From JBBIRM01 sp964517975 (GTDB lineage: Bacteria; Desulfobacterota; BSN033; UBA1163), in NCBI GenBank assembly GCA_964517975.1, contig CAZFDM010000278.1, forward strand, positions 1 to 7,242: DNA of 7,242 nt, in the 5' to 3' direction. The number at the start of each line of letters is the position of its first letter. Position 1 is the stretch's first letter. Shown piece by piece: positions 1-5,541 of this stretch. The notes beneath the pieces were generated by a model, which was not told where the DNA came from, made no database searches, and saw only the letters and a program-made list of their open reading frames with translations. The position numbers were made by a program, and so were the translations under genes.

Positions 1-50
1 TCAGCACTCTGCTTAATGTTTCTGAGAATGTTCACTACGGTTATTTCCAT
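1..50 (-). CDS. Start of an unidentified protein (partial, runs off left edge)
   Basis: An ATG on the minus strand at 50-48 opens a frame that stays open to the window edge, giving 16 residues: MEITVVNILRNIKQSA. A strong Shine-Dalgarno AAAGGAG (minus strand, 65-59) lies 8 bases before the ATG, which is the main reason to believe it. Too little is visible to name a family. If the tRNA half at 261-306 is an attachment site, this gene belongs to the mobile element lying to the left. A 30-codon frame at 147-55 ends 4 bases upstream of it but has no ribosome binding site of its own. Gene start is a reasonable call; function unknown. Confidence 0.45.
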   Translation of the reverse strand, partial: MEITVVNILRNIKQSA

Positions 51-109
51 GGAGTCAACTCCTTTCTGGCCCACCCACCCCGTATTCACGCTTTATCCAT
101 TGCTGATTT

Positions 110-130
110 ACTGTGCCCGTAACTGTGCCC
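110..130. repeat. Two direct copies of ACTGTGCCC, 12-base period
   Basis: ACTGTGCCC occurs exactly at 110-118 and 122-130, separated by GTA. It lies about 130-150 bases from the tRNA-Phe half, on the presumed element side. Short direct repeats at such a distance can be arm-type binding sites of a tyrosine integrase or sites for an excision factor. That role is inferred only from position; the repeat itself is directly visible. Confidence 0.35.
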
Positions 131-191
131 ACGTCAAAAAAATTCATCCCAATTTTTACCAACCAATGCCAATCTTGACATTGCAGTCCAA

Positions 192-220
192 TTGAAGTTA
201 AGTTATTGAAAGTCTATAAA
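192..220 (+). promoter_or_regulatory. Candidate sigma70-type promoter reading into the tRNA half
   Basis: TTGAAG (192-197), a 17-base spacer and TATAAA (215-220) give a 4/6 and 5/6 match to the -35 and -10 consensus with ideal spacing. Transcription would start near 227, pass through the tRNA-Phe 3' half and meet the terminator at 322-348. Without that stop it would continue into exbB. The surrounding DNA is A/T-rich, so chance matches are possible. Confidence 0.4.
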
Positions 221-260
221 ACAATTCGTTTTTTATTTGAGTAGCCCTTATTTCAGTATT

Positions 261-306
261 GGACTGAAAATCCTCGTGTCCGTGGTTCGATTCCGCGACC
301 CGGCAC
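261..306 (+). other. 3' half of a tRNA-Phe(GAA) gene, probable attachment site (attL/attR) of an integrated element
   Basis: The sequence contains tRNA positions 29 to 73 in order. The anticodon loop is CTGAAAA (264-270) with anticodon GAA (266-268), followed by the 3' strand of the anticodon stem (TCCTC, 271-275) and a five-base variable loop (276-280). The T arm is CGTGG/TTCGATT/CCGCG (281-297), then the 3' acceptor strand ACCCGGC (298-304) and discriminator A305; no CCA is encoded. The 5' half is missing: upstream bases 259-260 (TT) cannot pair with T274 and C275, and no D arm or GCCGGGT acceptor strand precedes it. A clean break inside the anticodon stem with identity continuing to the 3' end is typical of tyrosine-integrase elements that recombine at the anticodon loop and rebuild the intact tRNA at their other end. 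On that reading, bases left of 261 are element DNA and bases to the right are the original chromosome. It cannot be a working tRNA. A simple decayed duplicate is the alternative. Confidence 0.75.
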
Positions 307-321
307 ATTACTTTTCATCTA

Positions 322-348
322 AGGGCAATCTTCATTGCCCTATTTTTT
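322..348 (+). terminator. Intrinsic terminator behind the tRNA-Phe half
   Basis: AGGGCAAT (322-329) pairs perfectly with ATTGCCCT (334-341) over 8 bp with the four-base loop CTTC, followed by A and six T (343-348). It lies 16 bases past the tRNA discriminator base, so it is most simply the original terminator of the tRNA gene, kept on the chromosomal side of the integration point. It also means the exbB gene downstream needs readthrough or a promoter in the short stretch 349-387, where I see none. Confidence 0.8.
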
Positions 349-355
349 CATCCCT

Positions 356-372
356 GCCTCCCCCGAGGAGGC
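356..372 (+). other. G/C-rich hairpin in the exbB leader
   Basis: GCCTCC (356-361) pairs with GGAGGC (367-372) over 6 bp with a five-base loop CCCGA, ending 15 bases before the exbB Shine-Dalgarno. No T run follows, so it is not a terminator. It could protect the 5' end of the exbB message after processing. The role is inference; the pairing is directly visible. Confidence 0.3.
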
Positions 373-400
373 TTACCCATTGGAGATAAGGAGGATGGAA

Positions 401-1027
401 ATGTTTGTTTCATTGATCCTAAAAGGGGGGCCGATCATGATCCCCATCATCGGATTATCGATTATTGGACTTGCCCTCATCCTTGAAAGGGTCTGGGTTT
501 TGTGGAAGATTCGGATCAATATCCCCAAGTTTGCTCAGGAGGTCTTTCTTTATCTTGAACGTGGGCAATACCAAAGGGCACTGGATCGATGTGAAAAGGT
601 CAAGCATCCTATTGCCGATGTATTTAAATTGGGAATTCTCAACAGAGGTTTGAAACGGGAAGAGATTGAGGGAATGATGGAACGGGAGGGGGAGGAACAG
701 ATCCAATATTTGGAACAGTATTTAGGAGCCCTGCTTATCATTATTGGGGTTGAACCTATGCTCGGATTCCTTGGAACCATTATTGGACTGATAAAGGCAT
801 TTATGGCCTGGGAGCAGTTGGGAACCAATATCACGGTGAGCGCTTTGGCTGCAGGGATTTATCAGGCCATGGTGACCACAGCCGCAGGCCTTGCCATTGC
901 CATCCCTTATTATATTATTTACCACCTCATCGTAGGGAAAATTAAGAGCCATGCCCAAGAGATAAGTTATTATGGGAATGAGTTAGTGGATATCATCCTT
1001 AGGCCCAAGGAAGGAGGAGTCCGATGA
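401..1027 (+). CDS. exbB: ExbB/TolQ/MotA-family proton-channel protein
   Basis: Inner-membrane motor subunit that, with ExbD, forms a proton-driven complex which normally powers TonB-dependent outer-membrane transport or a related envelope process. The 208 residues show a first membrane segment at about 11-36, a cytoplasmic helical region at about 40-108, and the two conserved C-terminal segments at about 110-135 (GVEPMLGFLGTIIGL, with channel Thr126) and 148-178 (AGIYQAMVTTAAGLAIAIP). The start is ATG 401: an ideal AAGGAGG (388-394) lies 6 bases upstream. The frame is open further back to a TTG at 335, but that lies inside the tRNA terminator; ATG 395 abuts the Shine-Dalgarno. The stop overlaps the exbD start (ATGA, 1024-1027), so the two are translationally coupled. 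Oddity: Gln155 stands where E. coli ExbB has the channel glutamate Glu176. Family assignment is firm; the specific partner is unknown because no TonB or receptor gene is in view. Confidence 0.9.
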   Translation: MFVSLILKGGPIMIPIIGLSIIGLALILERVWVLWKIRINIPKFAQEVFLYLERGQYQRALDRCEKVKHPIADVFKLGILNRGLKREEIEGMMEREGEEQIQYLEQYLGALLIIIGVEPMLGFLGTIIGLIKAFMAWEQLGTNITVSALAAGIYQAMVTTAAGLAIAIPYYIIYHLIVGKIKSHAQEISYYGNELVDIILRPKEGGVR

Positions 1028-1467
1028 GAATTAAAACTCGCAGGGATTCGGTTGTTACGTTAGAATCCATCGCATTTACCGATATTATTTTAAACGTTTT
1101 TATATTCTTCTTCACCGCCTTCAGTTTAGTCTATACCTTTAACCCAATGCGTGAATCTAAGATTATTGTGAAACTTCCAAAGGCGGATATTAGAATGCCA
1201 TCCGATCAGACCGAACCCACCATCATCACCATTAACAGCCGGAATGAAGTCTTTCTTAACAATCAACCCAAGAACCTTTCAGATTTAAGAAAAGAATTGG
1301 AAACCCTTCTCACCTTTAACAAAATGAGACCTGTTATTGTCAGGGCAGACAAGAGTGTGGTGATCGATCGGGTTGTCCAGGTGCTCGATGTGGCCAAAAA
1401 TGCTGGAGTAGAAAAACTTGGAATTGCTGTTGAGGAAAAACCACCTCCACCCATCCAGGGCCCCTAA
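1024..1467 (+). CDS. exbD: ExbD/TolR-family transmembrane protein
   Basis: Partner of ExbB in the proton-driven membrane motor. The 147 residues follow the family plan: a short basic cytoplasmic tail (1-10), one membrane helix (about 18-38), and a periplasmic domain (about 45-137). Asp20, at the start of the helix in IAFTDIILNVFIFFF, matches the single essential channel aspartate (Asp25 in E. coli ExbD). The region VRADKSVVIDRVVQVLDVAK to GVEKLGIAVEE (about 106-138) is the typical conserved end of the periplasmic domain. GGAGGAG at the end of exbB serves as its Shine-Dalgarno, and the start overlaps the exbB stop by four bases. The protein ends in a short proline-rich tail (KPPPPIQGP, 139-147), which is less usual. 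No TonB, TolA or TonB-dependent receptor follows, so this may be an orphan ExbBD pair serving a distant partner. Confidence 0.88.
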   Translation: MRIKTRRDSVVTLESIAFTDIILNVFIFFFTAFSLVYTFNPMRESKIIVKLPKADIRMPSDQTEPTIITINSRNEVFLNNQPKNLSDLRKELETLLTFNKMRPVIVRADKSVVIDRVVQVLDVAKNAGVEKLGIAVEEKPPPPIQGP

Positions 1468-1795
1468 GAATTCCCGAGTGAACCCCTTCTCACATTGTTC
1501 TTCTTCACCTTGTCTAAACGATACTATTCCCATTCAACTTAGGTTTGACCTAACAATAATTTTCAATCCTGGTGAGATGTGAAAAGGAACGTAAAAATAA
1601 TATTAATTTCTTGAAATTTCAAATAAGAAAACTTCAAAAATTATGAATTTACTTTCTTTTAGTTTTGTAACTTATTGAAATTTAAAAATAATTTTTTTAC
1701 AAAAATTTTAATTTTTTTCTTGACAAATCCATATGTTGTGTTTTAATATGCTATAGATTCCACATATAGAATATTGGCTTGAAGGGAGAGTTTTT
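1468..1795. other. A/T-rich intergenic region, no gene seen
   Basis: No credible reading frame lies between exbD and the small gene at 1796. Just past exbD is a 6-bp hairpin, TTAGGT (1539-1544) with ACCTAA (1548-1553) around a three-base loop, with only a poor T run behind it; it may be a weak terminator. Bases about 1590-1720 are strongly A/T-rich with repeated A and T tracts and a TTGAAATTTCAA palindrome (1611-1622). They lie immediately upstream of the promoter at 1720-1749, where they could act as an UP element or as bent DNA bound by a nucleoid protein. Confidence 0.5.
1720..1749 (+). promoter_or_regulatory. Sigma70-type promoter of the four-Cys small gene
   Basis: A perfect -35 TTGACA (1720-1725) is followed after 18 bases by TAATAT (1744-1749, 4/6 match). 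The predicted transcript starts near 1756 and gives a leader of about 40 bases before the ATG at 1796. The long A/T tracts just upstream would strengthen it. This is the most convincing promoter in the window and marks the small gene as a separate transcription unit. Confidence 0.6.
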
Positions 1796-1933
1796 ATGAG
1801 TTATTTAATATGTGATAAAAGAAAAGGGAATCCTAAGATTCACATTGAAGTATGTCGAAGAAAATGCAAATTGACTCAGGAATGTAAGACTTATAAAGAA
1901 TTCGTTAATAATTTGGAGAAAAAGGCAGCCTAA
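1796..1933 (+). CDS. 45-residue four-cysteine small protein, unknown function
   Basis: An unrecognised short basic protein with four cysteines at residues 6, 20, 24 and 30 (C-x13-C-x3-C-x5-C). It starts MSYLICDKRKGNPKIH and ends in a lysine-rich, possibly helical tail (about 33-45). It has no signal peptide or membrane segment, so it is probably cytoplasmic, where four cysteines suggest bound zinc or an iron-sulfur cluster rather than disulfides; that is inference. Support for a real gene is strong for its size: AAGGGAG (1782-1788) sits 7 bases before the ATG, a good promoter lies at 1720-1749, and a strong terminator follows at 1993-2034. It therefore forms its own single-gene unit between exbBD and the convergent rsmE operon. 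Confidence 0.65.
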   Translation: MSYLICDKRKGNPKIHIEVCRRKCKLTQECKTYKEFVNNLEKKAA

Positions 1934-1946
1934 CAACCACCTCCCT

Positions 1947-1965
1947 GCCTGCTAAGGATGCAGGC
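1947..1965 (+). other. Small hairpin after the four-Cys gene
   Basis: GCCTGC (1947-1952) pairs with GCAGGC (1960-1965) over 6 bp with a seven-base loop. No T run follows on either strand, so it is not itself a terminator. It may only stabilise the 3' end of the small gene's message ahead of the real terminator at 1993-2034. Confidence 0.3.
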
Positions 1966-1992
1966 CTTCATAACCCCTCCTTTCTTGTCAAG

Positions 1993-2034
1993 GGGGCTAT
2001 TTCCCATTATTAGGAAATAGCCCCTCTATTTTTT
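1993..2034 (+). terminator. Strong intrinsic terminator of the four-Cys gene
   Basis: GGGGCTATTTCC (1993-2004) pairs perfectly with GGAAATAGCCCC (2013-2024) over 12 bp with an eight-base loop, and a run of six T (2029-2034) follows. The T run overlaps the stop codon of the convergent rsmE (2035-2033). On the minus strand the same hairpin has no T run after it, so it should end the plus-strand transcript efficiently and the rsmE operon less well. Confidence 0.82.
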
Positions 2035-2767
2035 AGAGGTCTCCCCACTCATACTGTAAAACACTTAAAATACATAGACTTACAGTCTCAGCCCTTAATA
2101 TCCTCTCTCCTAAAAAGACTGGAGTAAATCCAAATTGTTCGGCTTGGGTAACCTCTTCTTTACTAAAACCTCCCTCTGGTCCAACAACAAAAAATATCTC
2201 TCTTCTCTCTTTTAATCCTCTTAGGAAATCTTTTAATCTCACTCCTTCTTTTTCCCAGAGTAGAAACCGTAACGCTTCAGATGGGGCATTCTTAAGGAGA
2301 TTGGAGAAGTCCTGGAGAGGATCGATCGTTGGAATGACTCCTCTCCCACACTGTTTTGAGGCCTCAATGGCAATCTTCTCCCAGCGTTGATGCCGCTTGG
2401 AAGTCTGGGATTTATCCAGATGTGGAATGGATCGAGAGGAGAGGAAAGGGATTACTCTCTTTACCCCAAGTTCGGTGGCTTTCTGAATGAGGTAATCCAT
2501 CTTTTCTCCTTTAAGGAGGCTTTGAGCCAAGGTTACCCCAATAGGAGATTCAGCGCGGGAAGGAAGAATGTTTTGAATTCGGATGGTCACGGCATTGGGA
2601 TGCTCCTCAATAATGGTTCCATGGTACTGCTGGGTTGAACCGTCAAAGAGAACCACTTCATCTCCAGTCTTTAGCCGGAGGACCTTTTGAATATGTCTTG
2701 CCTCACTCCCTCCAACCTTTGTCACTCCTTTTTCAATCCGAAGTTGAGAAACGTAAAACCTCTTCAT
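2033..2767 (-). CDS. rsmE: 16S rRNA (uracil-1498-N3)-methyltransferase RsmE
   Basis: Methylates N3 of U1498 in helix 44 of 16S rRNA using S-adenosylmethionine; a SPOUT-fold (trefoil-knot) enzyme acting on the 30S subunit. The 244 residues match the usual family length. The N-terminal PUA-like domain (about 1-70) carries the hallmark HIQKVLRLKTGD (25-36). The catalytic domain has KMDYLIQKATELGV (89-102), and the knot region that binds the cofactor has VGPEGGFS (195-202) and LGERILRAET (219-228), all near-invariant in RsmE. It is the last gene of the minus-strand operon, starting 10 bases after the prmA stop, with AGGGGA just before the ATG. Its stop codon shares bases with the terminator of the convergent small gene. 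Confidence 0.95.
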   Translation of the reverse strand: MKRFYVSQLRIEKGVTKVGGSEARHIQKVLRLKTGDEVVLFDGSTQQYHGTIIEEHPNAVTIRIQNILPSRAESPIGVTLAQSLLKGEKMDYLIQKATELGVKRVIPFLSSRSIPHLDKSQTSKRHQRWEKIAIEASKQCGRGVIPTIDPLQDFSNLLKNAPSEALRFLLWEKEGVRLKDFLRGLKERREIFFVVGPEGGFSKEEVTQAEQFGFTPVFLGERILRAETVSLCILSVLQYEWGDL

Positions 2768-2777
2768 CTCTTCCCCT

Positions 2778-3665
2778 TTAATTGTTTCTCTTGAGAATGA
2801 GGCAGACCCATTGGCCTTCCTGAAGGACCCTTCTCCTTTTAAAACGTCCTGTTTTCCAATAATGCTCTAAAACGCTATCCCGCTCTCCTTTCAAAATCCC
2901 AGAAAGAATAAGAATACCACCCCTCTTAAGATGCCGAACAATGGGGTTTCTCATCCTTACCAGATTCTTAAAATCGATGTTGGCCACAACGATATCATAT
3001 CTCCCTTGAATCCTTCCAAATCCGCCCAACTTTAACTGAACAACATCCGAGACCTCATTCTCCTTCACATTCTCCCTTGCACTATTAATCGCCACTCTAT
3101 CGATATCAAAACCCACGACTTTCCGGGCCCCCAATTTTGCAGACGCGATAGAGAGGATTCCCGAACCTGTTCCCACATCAAGAACGGAAAGACCTTTTTT
3201 ATGGATGACCTTTGCCAAGGCCTGGAGGCAGAGTTTGGTGGTAGGATGGGTTCCTGTTCCAAAAGCCATTTTAGGATGGATAGAAATGACTAACTGACCA
3301 TTTTGTGGCTGAACCTTTGACCAAGGAGGTTTGATCAAAAAATTCGGGTAAACATGAACAGGTTTAAAAAACCTCTTCCAACTTTCACTCCAGTCCTCTT
3401 CAAAAACGGAAAAGACCTCTATTGGGATCGAAGGGCATTCGGGATGAATACTCTGGAGAGATTTTAAATAACGGCGAAGAGAGCGAAGGGCCTTTCTCTC
3501 ACTTCCATCTTGAGGAAAGTAGGCTCTGATTCTCTTTCCATACCGATCTTCTTCCAACTCCTCAATCCCTGAGGCACCCTGTTCAAAGAGATGATTTGAA
3601 ATGGCATCGATGAATTCTCTGGGAATCGATAGAGTTACTGAAAGCCACCGCTTTCTCTCTACCAT
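2778..3665 (-). CDS. prmA: Ribosomal protein L11 methyltransferase PrmA
   Basis: Trimethylates lysines and the N-terminus of ribosomal protein L11 with S-adenosylmethionine. From the ATG at 3665 the protein has 295 residues, about the usual length. The N-terminal L11-recognition domain occupies about 1-75 and the linker carries EEDWSESW (89-96). The methyltransferase domain shows AFGTGTHPTT (134-143), the cofactor loop VLDVGTGSGILSIAS (161-175), acidic FDID (186-189), the catalytic-site motif VVANID (226-231) and SGIL (255-258). The frame also opens at an ATG at 3710 that overlaps the dus stop (ATGA), adding 15 basic residues. I prefer 3665 because GAAGG (3676-3672) lies 6 bases before it, the family N-terminus aligns there, and the 3710 ATG has no Shine-Dalgarno; coupling to dus keeps 3710 possible. 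Confidence 0.93.
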   Translation of the reverse strand: MVERKRWLSVTLSIPREFIDAISNHLFEQGASGIEELEEDRYGKRIRAYFPQDGSERKALRSLRRYLKSLQSIHPECPSIPIEVFSVFEEDWSESWKRFFKPVHVYPNFLIKPPWSKVQPQNGQLVISIHPKMAFGTGTHPTTKLCLQALAKVIHKKGLSVLDVGTGSGILSIASAKLGARKVVGFDIDRVAINSARENVKENEVSDVVQLKLGGFGRIQGRYDIVVANIDFKNLVRMRNPIVRHLKRGGILILSGILKGERDSVLEHYWKTGRFKRRRVLQEGQWVCLILKRNN

Positions 3666-3706
3666 GGTGTGCCTTCGGGCCCTTAGAAGGAGAGATGGAA
3701 TCTTTT

Positions 3707-4666
3707 TCATGAAGAGGTCGGGTCTTTGCTCTTGATCAGATCGAAATAAAGATGGATCACCTCAAACATTCTCTCTTTTTCTTTTATTCCCGACAATTGA
3801 GAATGAAGGGAACTACAATAAGGGAGACTTTTTGTATACCAATCAATATGCCTTCGAATCCTTTTCATCGCCCCTTGCTCACCGTAATCCTCTTGGAGTA
3901 AGGAGAAATGATGGCGGATAGCCCATTCTCTCTCTTTTAAGGAAATTTGTGGAACAGATTTTCCATTCGGATGAAAAATCCATGGGTTTCCTAAGGCTCC
4001 TCTTCCAATCATCACTCCATCACAACCCGTTTCTTTCATCATTCTCTCTGCCAAGAGAGAGGTTTTTACATCCCCATTCCCAATCACGGGGATTGAAATG
4101 GATCGTTTAATGCCACCAATCAGCTCCCAATTGGATCTCCCTTTAAATCCTTGACATTTTGTCCGGGGGTGAATGGAGATTGCATCCACGCCACAATCCT
4201 GTGCGATCTTGGAAATCTCAACAGCATTGATATGCCCCAGATCCCATCCTGCACGAATCTTTACGGTCAGTGGGATCTTCACCCTTTTTCTCACCTCGAT
4301 CAGAATTCTTTTTACCTTTTCCGGAAATCTCATCAAATCTGCCCCTGCCCCAACCCTGACTACATGCGGGGCTGGACAGCCCATATTGATATCCACCCCA
4401 TCTGCTCCGGAGGCTTCTACGATGGATGCTGATTCAGCCAATACCTCTGAGTTTGAGCCAAAGAGTTGGACAATAATGGGATGTTCCTCTGCTTTTATCT
4501 TTAAAAACTTATCTCCCTTTCTTACCAAACCCTCTGCACTGACCATTTCTGTAAAGGTGAGATGGCCTCCATGCTCCCGTACCATTTGTCTGAATGGGTA
4601 GTCTGTGATCCCTGACATGGGGGCCAGGATCAAGTGATTGATCAGTTGAAGAGTCCCAAGTCTCAT
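3707..4666 (-). CDS. dus: tRNA-dihydrouridine synthase (DusB-like)
   Basis: FMN- and NAD(P)H-dependent enzyme that reduces uridines in the tRNA D loop to dihydrouridine. The 319 residues show the FMN-barrel start LILAPMSGITDYPFR (12-26) and QLFG (67-70). Catalytic Cys97 lies in NMGCPAP (94-100), Lys136 in TVKIRAGWD (134-142) and His166 in IHPRTK (165-170). The phosphate-binding loops are GNGDV (196-200) and GRGALGNPWIF (221-231), and a helical C-terminal domain (about 240-319) grips the tRNA. All key residues are present. The subgroup is not certain: the motifs resemble bacterial DusB, and the -APHVVRVGAGADLM- stretch after Cys97 departs somewhat from the usual KK/GSALL form. It starts 25 bases after cbiO with only a weak AAGG directly before the ATG, and its stop region touches prmA, so it appears to be transcribed with both. 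Confidence 0.93.
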   Translation of the reverse strand: MRLGTLQLINHLILAPMSGITDYPFRQMVREHGGHLTFTEMVSAEGLVRKGDKFLKIKAEEHPIIVQLFGSNSEVLAESASIVEASGADGVDINMGCPAPHVVRVGAGADLMRFPEKVKRILIEVRKRVKIPLTVKIRAGWDLGHINAVEISKIAQDCGVDAISIHPRTKCQGFKGRSNWELIGGIKRSISIPVIGNGDVKTSLLAERMMKETGCDGVMIGRGALGNPWIFHPNGKSVPQISLKEREWAIRHHFSLLQEDYGEQGAMKRIRRHIDWYTKSLPYCSSLHSQLSGIKEKERMFEVIHLYFDLIKSKDPTSS

Positions 4667-4691
4667 CCTTATCGCTATGCGCTGAGCGTCT

Positions 4692-5537
4692 TTATTTATT
4701 ATTCCAGTGTTTTTTAATTGATTGGATGGCTTCGTCCATGTGAAGGGGGTTGCCGAAATCGAGGCCTTCCTCCTTCAATCTCTTAAAGAGCTTTGTCAGA
4801 GTGGGTTCTTCGAGATTAAAAAGCTCCAGATTCTTAAACCTTCCAAAGATTTCTTCAGGGGCCCCTCTCTCACTGAGGTGTCCATGGCCATGCATGAGAT
4901 AAAGGACATCAGTCACTTGGGATACCAGATCAACCTCATGAAGCGTCATGATAAAGGTGATCCCCTTTTCTCGATTCAGTTCATTCAAGAGGTGGATGAG
5001 TTCTCTTTTTGATAGAGGGTCTAGTCCTGTAAATGGCTCATCAAGAATCAATAACTCTGGCTCCATGACCAATGCTCCGGCCAAAGCAACCTTCTTTTTT
5101 TCGCCCCCCGATAGATAGTGGACAATTTTATTTTGAATCGCCCCGAGGTTTAACCGTTCCATAACCCCCTTGGCCATGGCCTCTGCCTTCTTCCTCTCCA
5201 CTCCATAATTTAACGGTGCAAAGAGAATATCGTCATAAACGGTTGGGCCAAGGATCTGTTCATCGACATCCTGCATAACCACTCCAATCCTTTCTCTAAT
5301 CTTCGAATACTCCCTTCCTGGGTCAGTTCCGAACACTCTCACGCTCCCCTCCTTAGGGATAAGAATTCCCAGGAGATGTTTCAAAAGGGTGGTCTTTCCA
5401 CAGCCATTTGCTCCAAGGATGGAAACCCTCTCTCCTCGATTAACAACAAAGTCAAGGCCACAGATTTGAACTTTGGTGTTATCCGGATAGACATGAGTAA
5501 TGCAATCGACTTCAATAACTCTTTCCCGATCACTCAC
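4692..5537 (-). CDS. cbiO: CbiO-type ATP-binding subunit of a cobalt/nickel ECF transporter
   Basis: Cytoplasmic ATPase that drives metal import through the CbiQ/CbiM membrane parts. From the preferred start (281 residues) it has Walker A GANGCGKT (42-49), Q-loop glutamine VMQD (Gln89), ABC signature LSGGE (142-146), Walker B LLILDE with catalytic Glu167, and switch His200 in TLHEVD. A C-terminal extension (about 240-281) is typical of CbiO. The frame also opens at a GTG at 5549 that overlaps the cbiQ stop by 8 bases but has no Shine-Dalgarno. I choose the GTG at 5537: GAGGTGA (5552-5546) sits 8 bases before it, a near-perfect site, and it starts 4 bases after the cbiQ stop. Only one ATPase gene is present, so it should act as a homodimer. 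Confidence 0.93.
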   Translation of the reverse strand: MSDRERVIEVDCITHVYPDNTKVQICGLDFVVNRGERVSILGANGCGKTTLLKHLLGILIPKEGSVRVFGTDPGREYSKIRERIGVVMQDVDEQILGPTVYDDILFAPLNYGVERKKAEAMAKGVMERLNLGAIQNKIVHYLSGGEKKKVALAGALVMEPELLILDEPFTGLDPLSKRELIHLLNELNREKGITFIMTLHEVDLVSQVTDVLYLMHGHGHLSERGAPEEIFGRFKNLELFNLEEPTLTKLFKRLKEEGLDFGNPLHMDEAIQSIKKHWNNK

Positions 5538-5541
5538 GATT

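Noticed and set aside
55..147. 30-residue minus-strand frame (MNFFDVGTVTGTV...) ending just before the partial gene at 50
   Set aside because: No Shine-Dalgarno before the ATG at 147, no recognisable domain, and the GTVTGTV stretch simply translates the ACTGTGCCC direct repeat. Kept as a repeat, not a gene.
241..306. A complete functional tRNA-Phe gene
   Set aside because: No D arm, no 5' acceptor strand complementary to 298-304, and two mismatches at the base of the anticodon stem; only the 3' half is present.
335..400. Longer exbB starting at TTG 335 (22 extra residues)
   Set aside because: The start lies within the tRNA terminator stem, has no ribosome binding site, and the family's N-terminus and an ideal AAGGAGG fit ATG 401.
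550..834. Minus-strand frames within exbB (also 455-706, 722-958) and exbD (1263-1533)
   Set aside because: Antisense to conserved genes, mutually overlapping, no ribosome binding sites or domains.
1993..2034. Bidirectional terminator also ending the rsmE operon
   Set aside because: On the minus strand the hairpin is followed by CTTGACAAG with no T run, so efficient termination of rsmE transcripts cannot be claimed.
4173..4601. 142-codon plus-strand frame inside dus
   Set aside because: Lies wholly antisense to a firmly identified gene, has no family resemblance and a low-complexity composition expected of a shadow frame.
4722..5012. Plus-strand 96-codon frame inside cbiO (and 2387-2638 inside rsmE, 3065-3262 on the minus strand inside prmA)
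   Set aside because: Alternative-frame shadows of well-supported enzymes with no independent signal.
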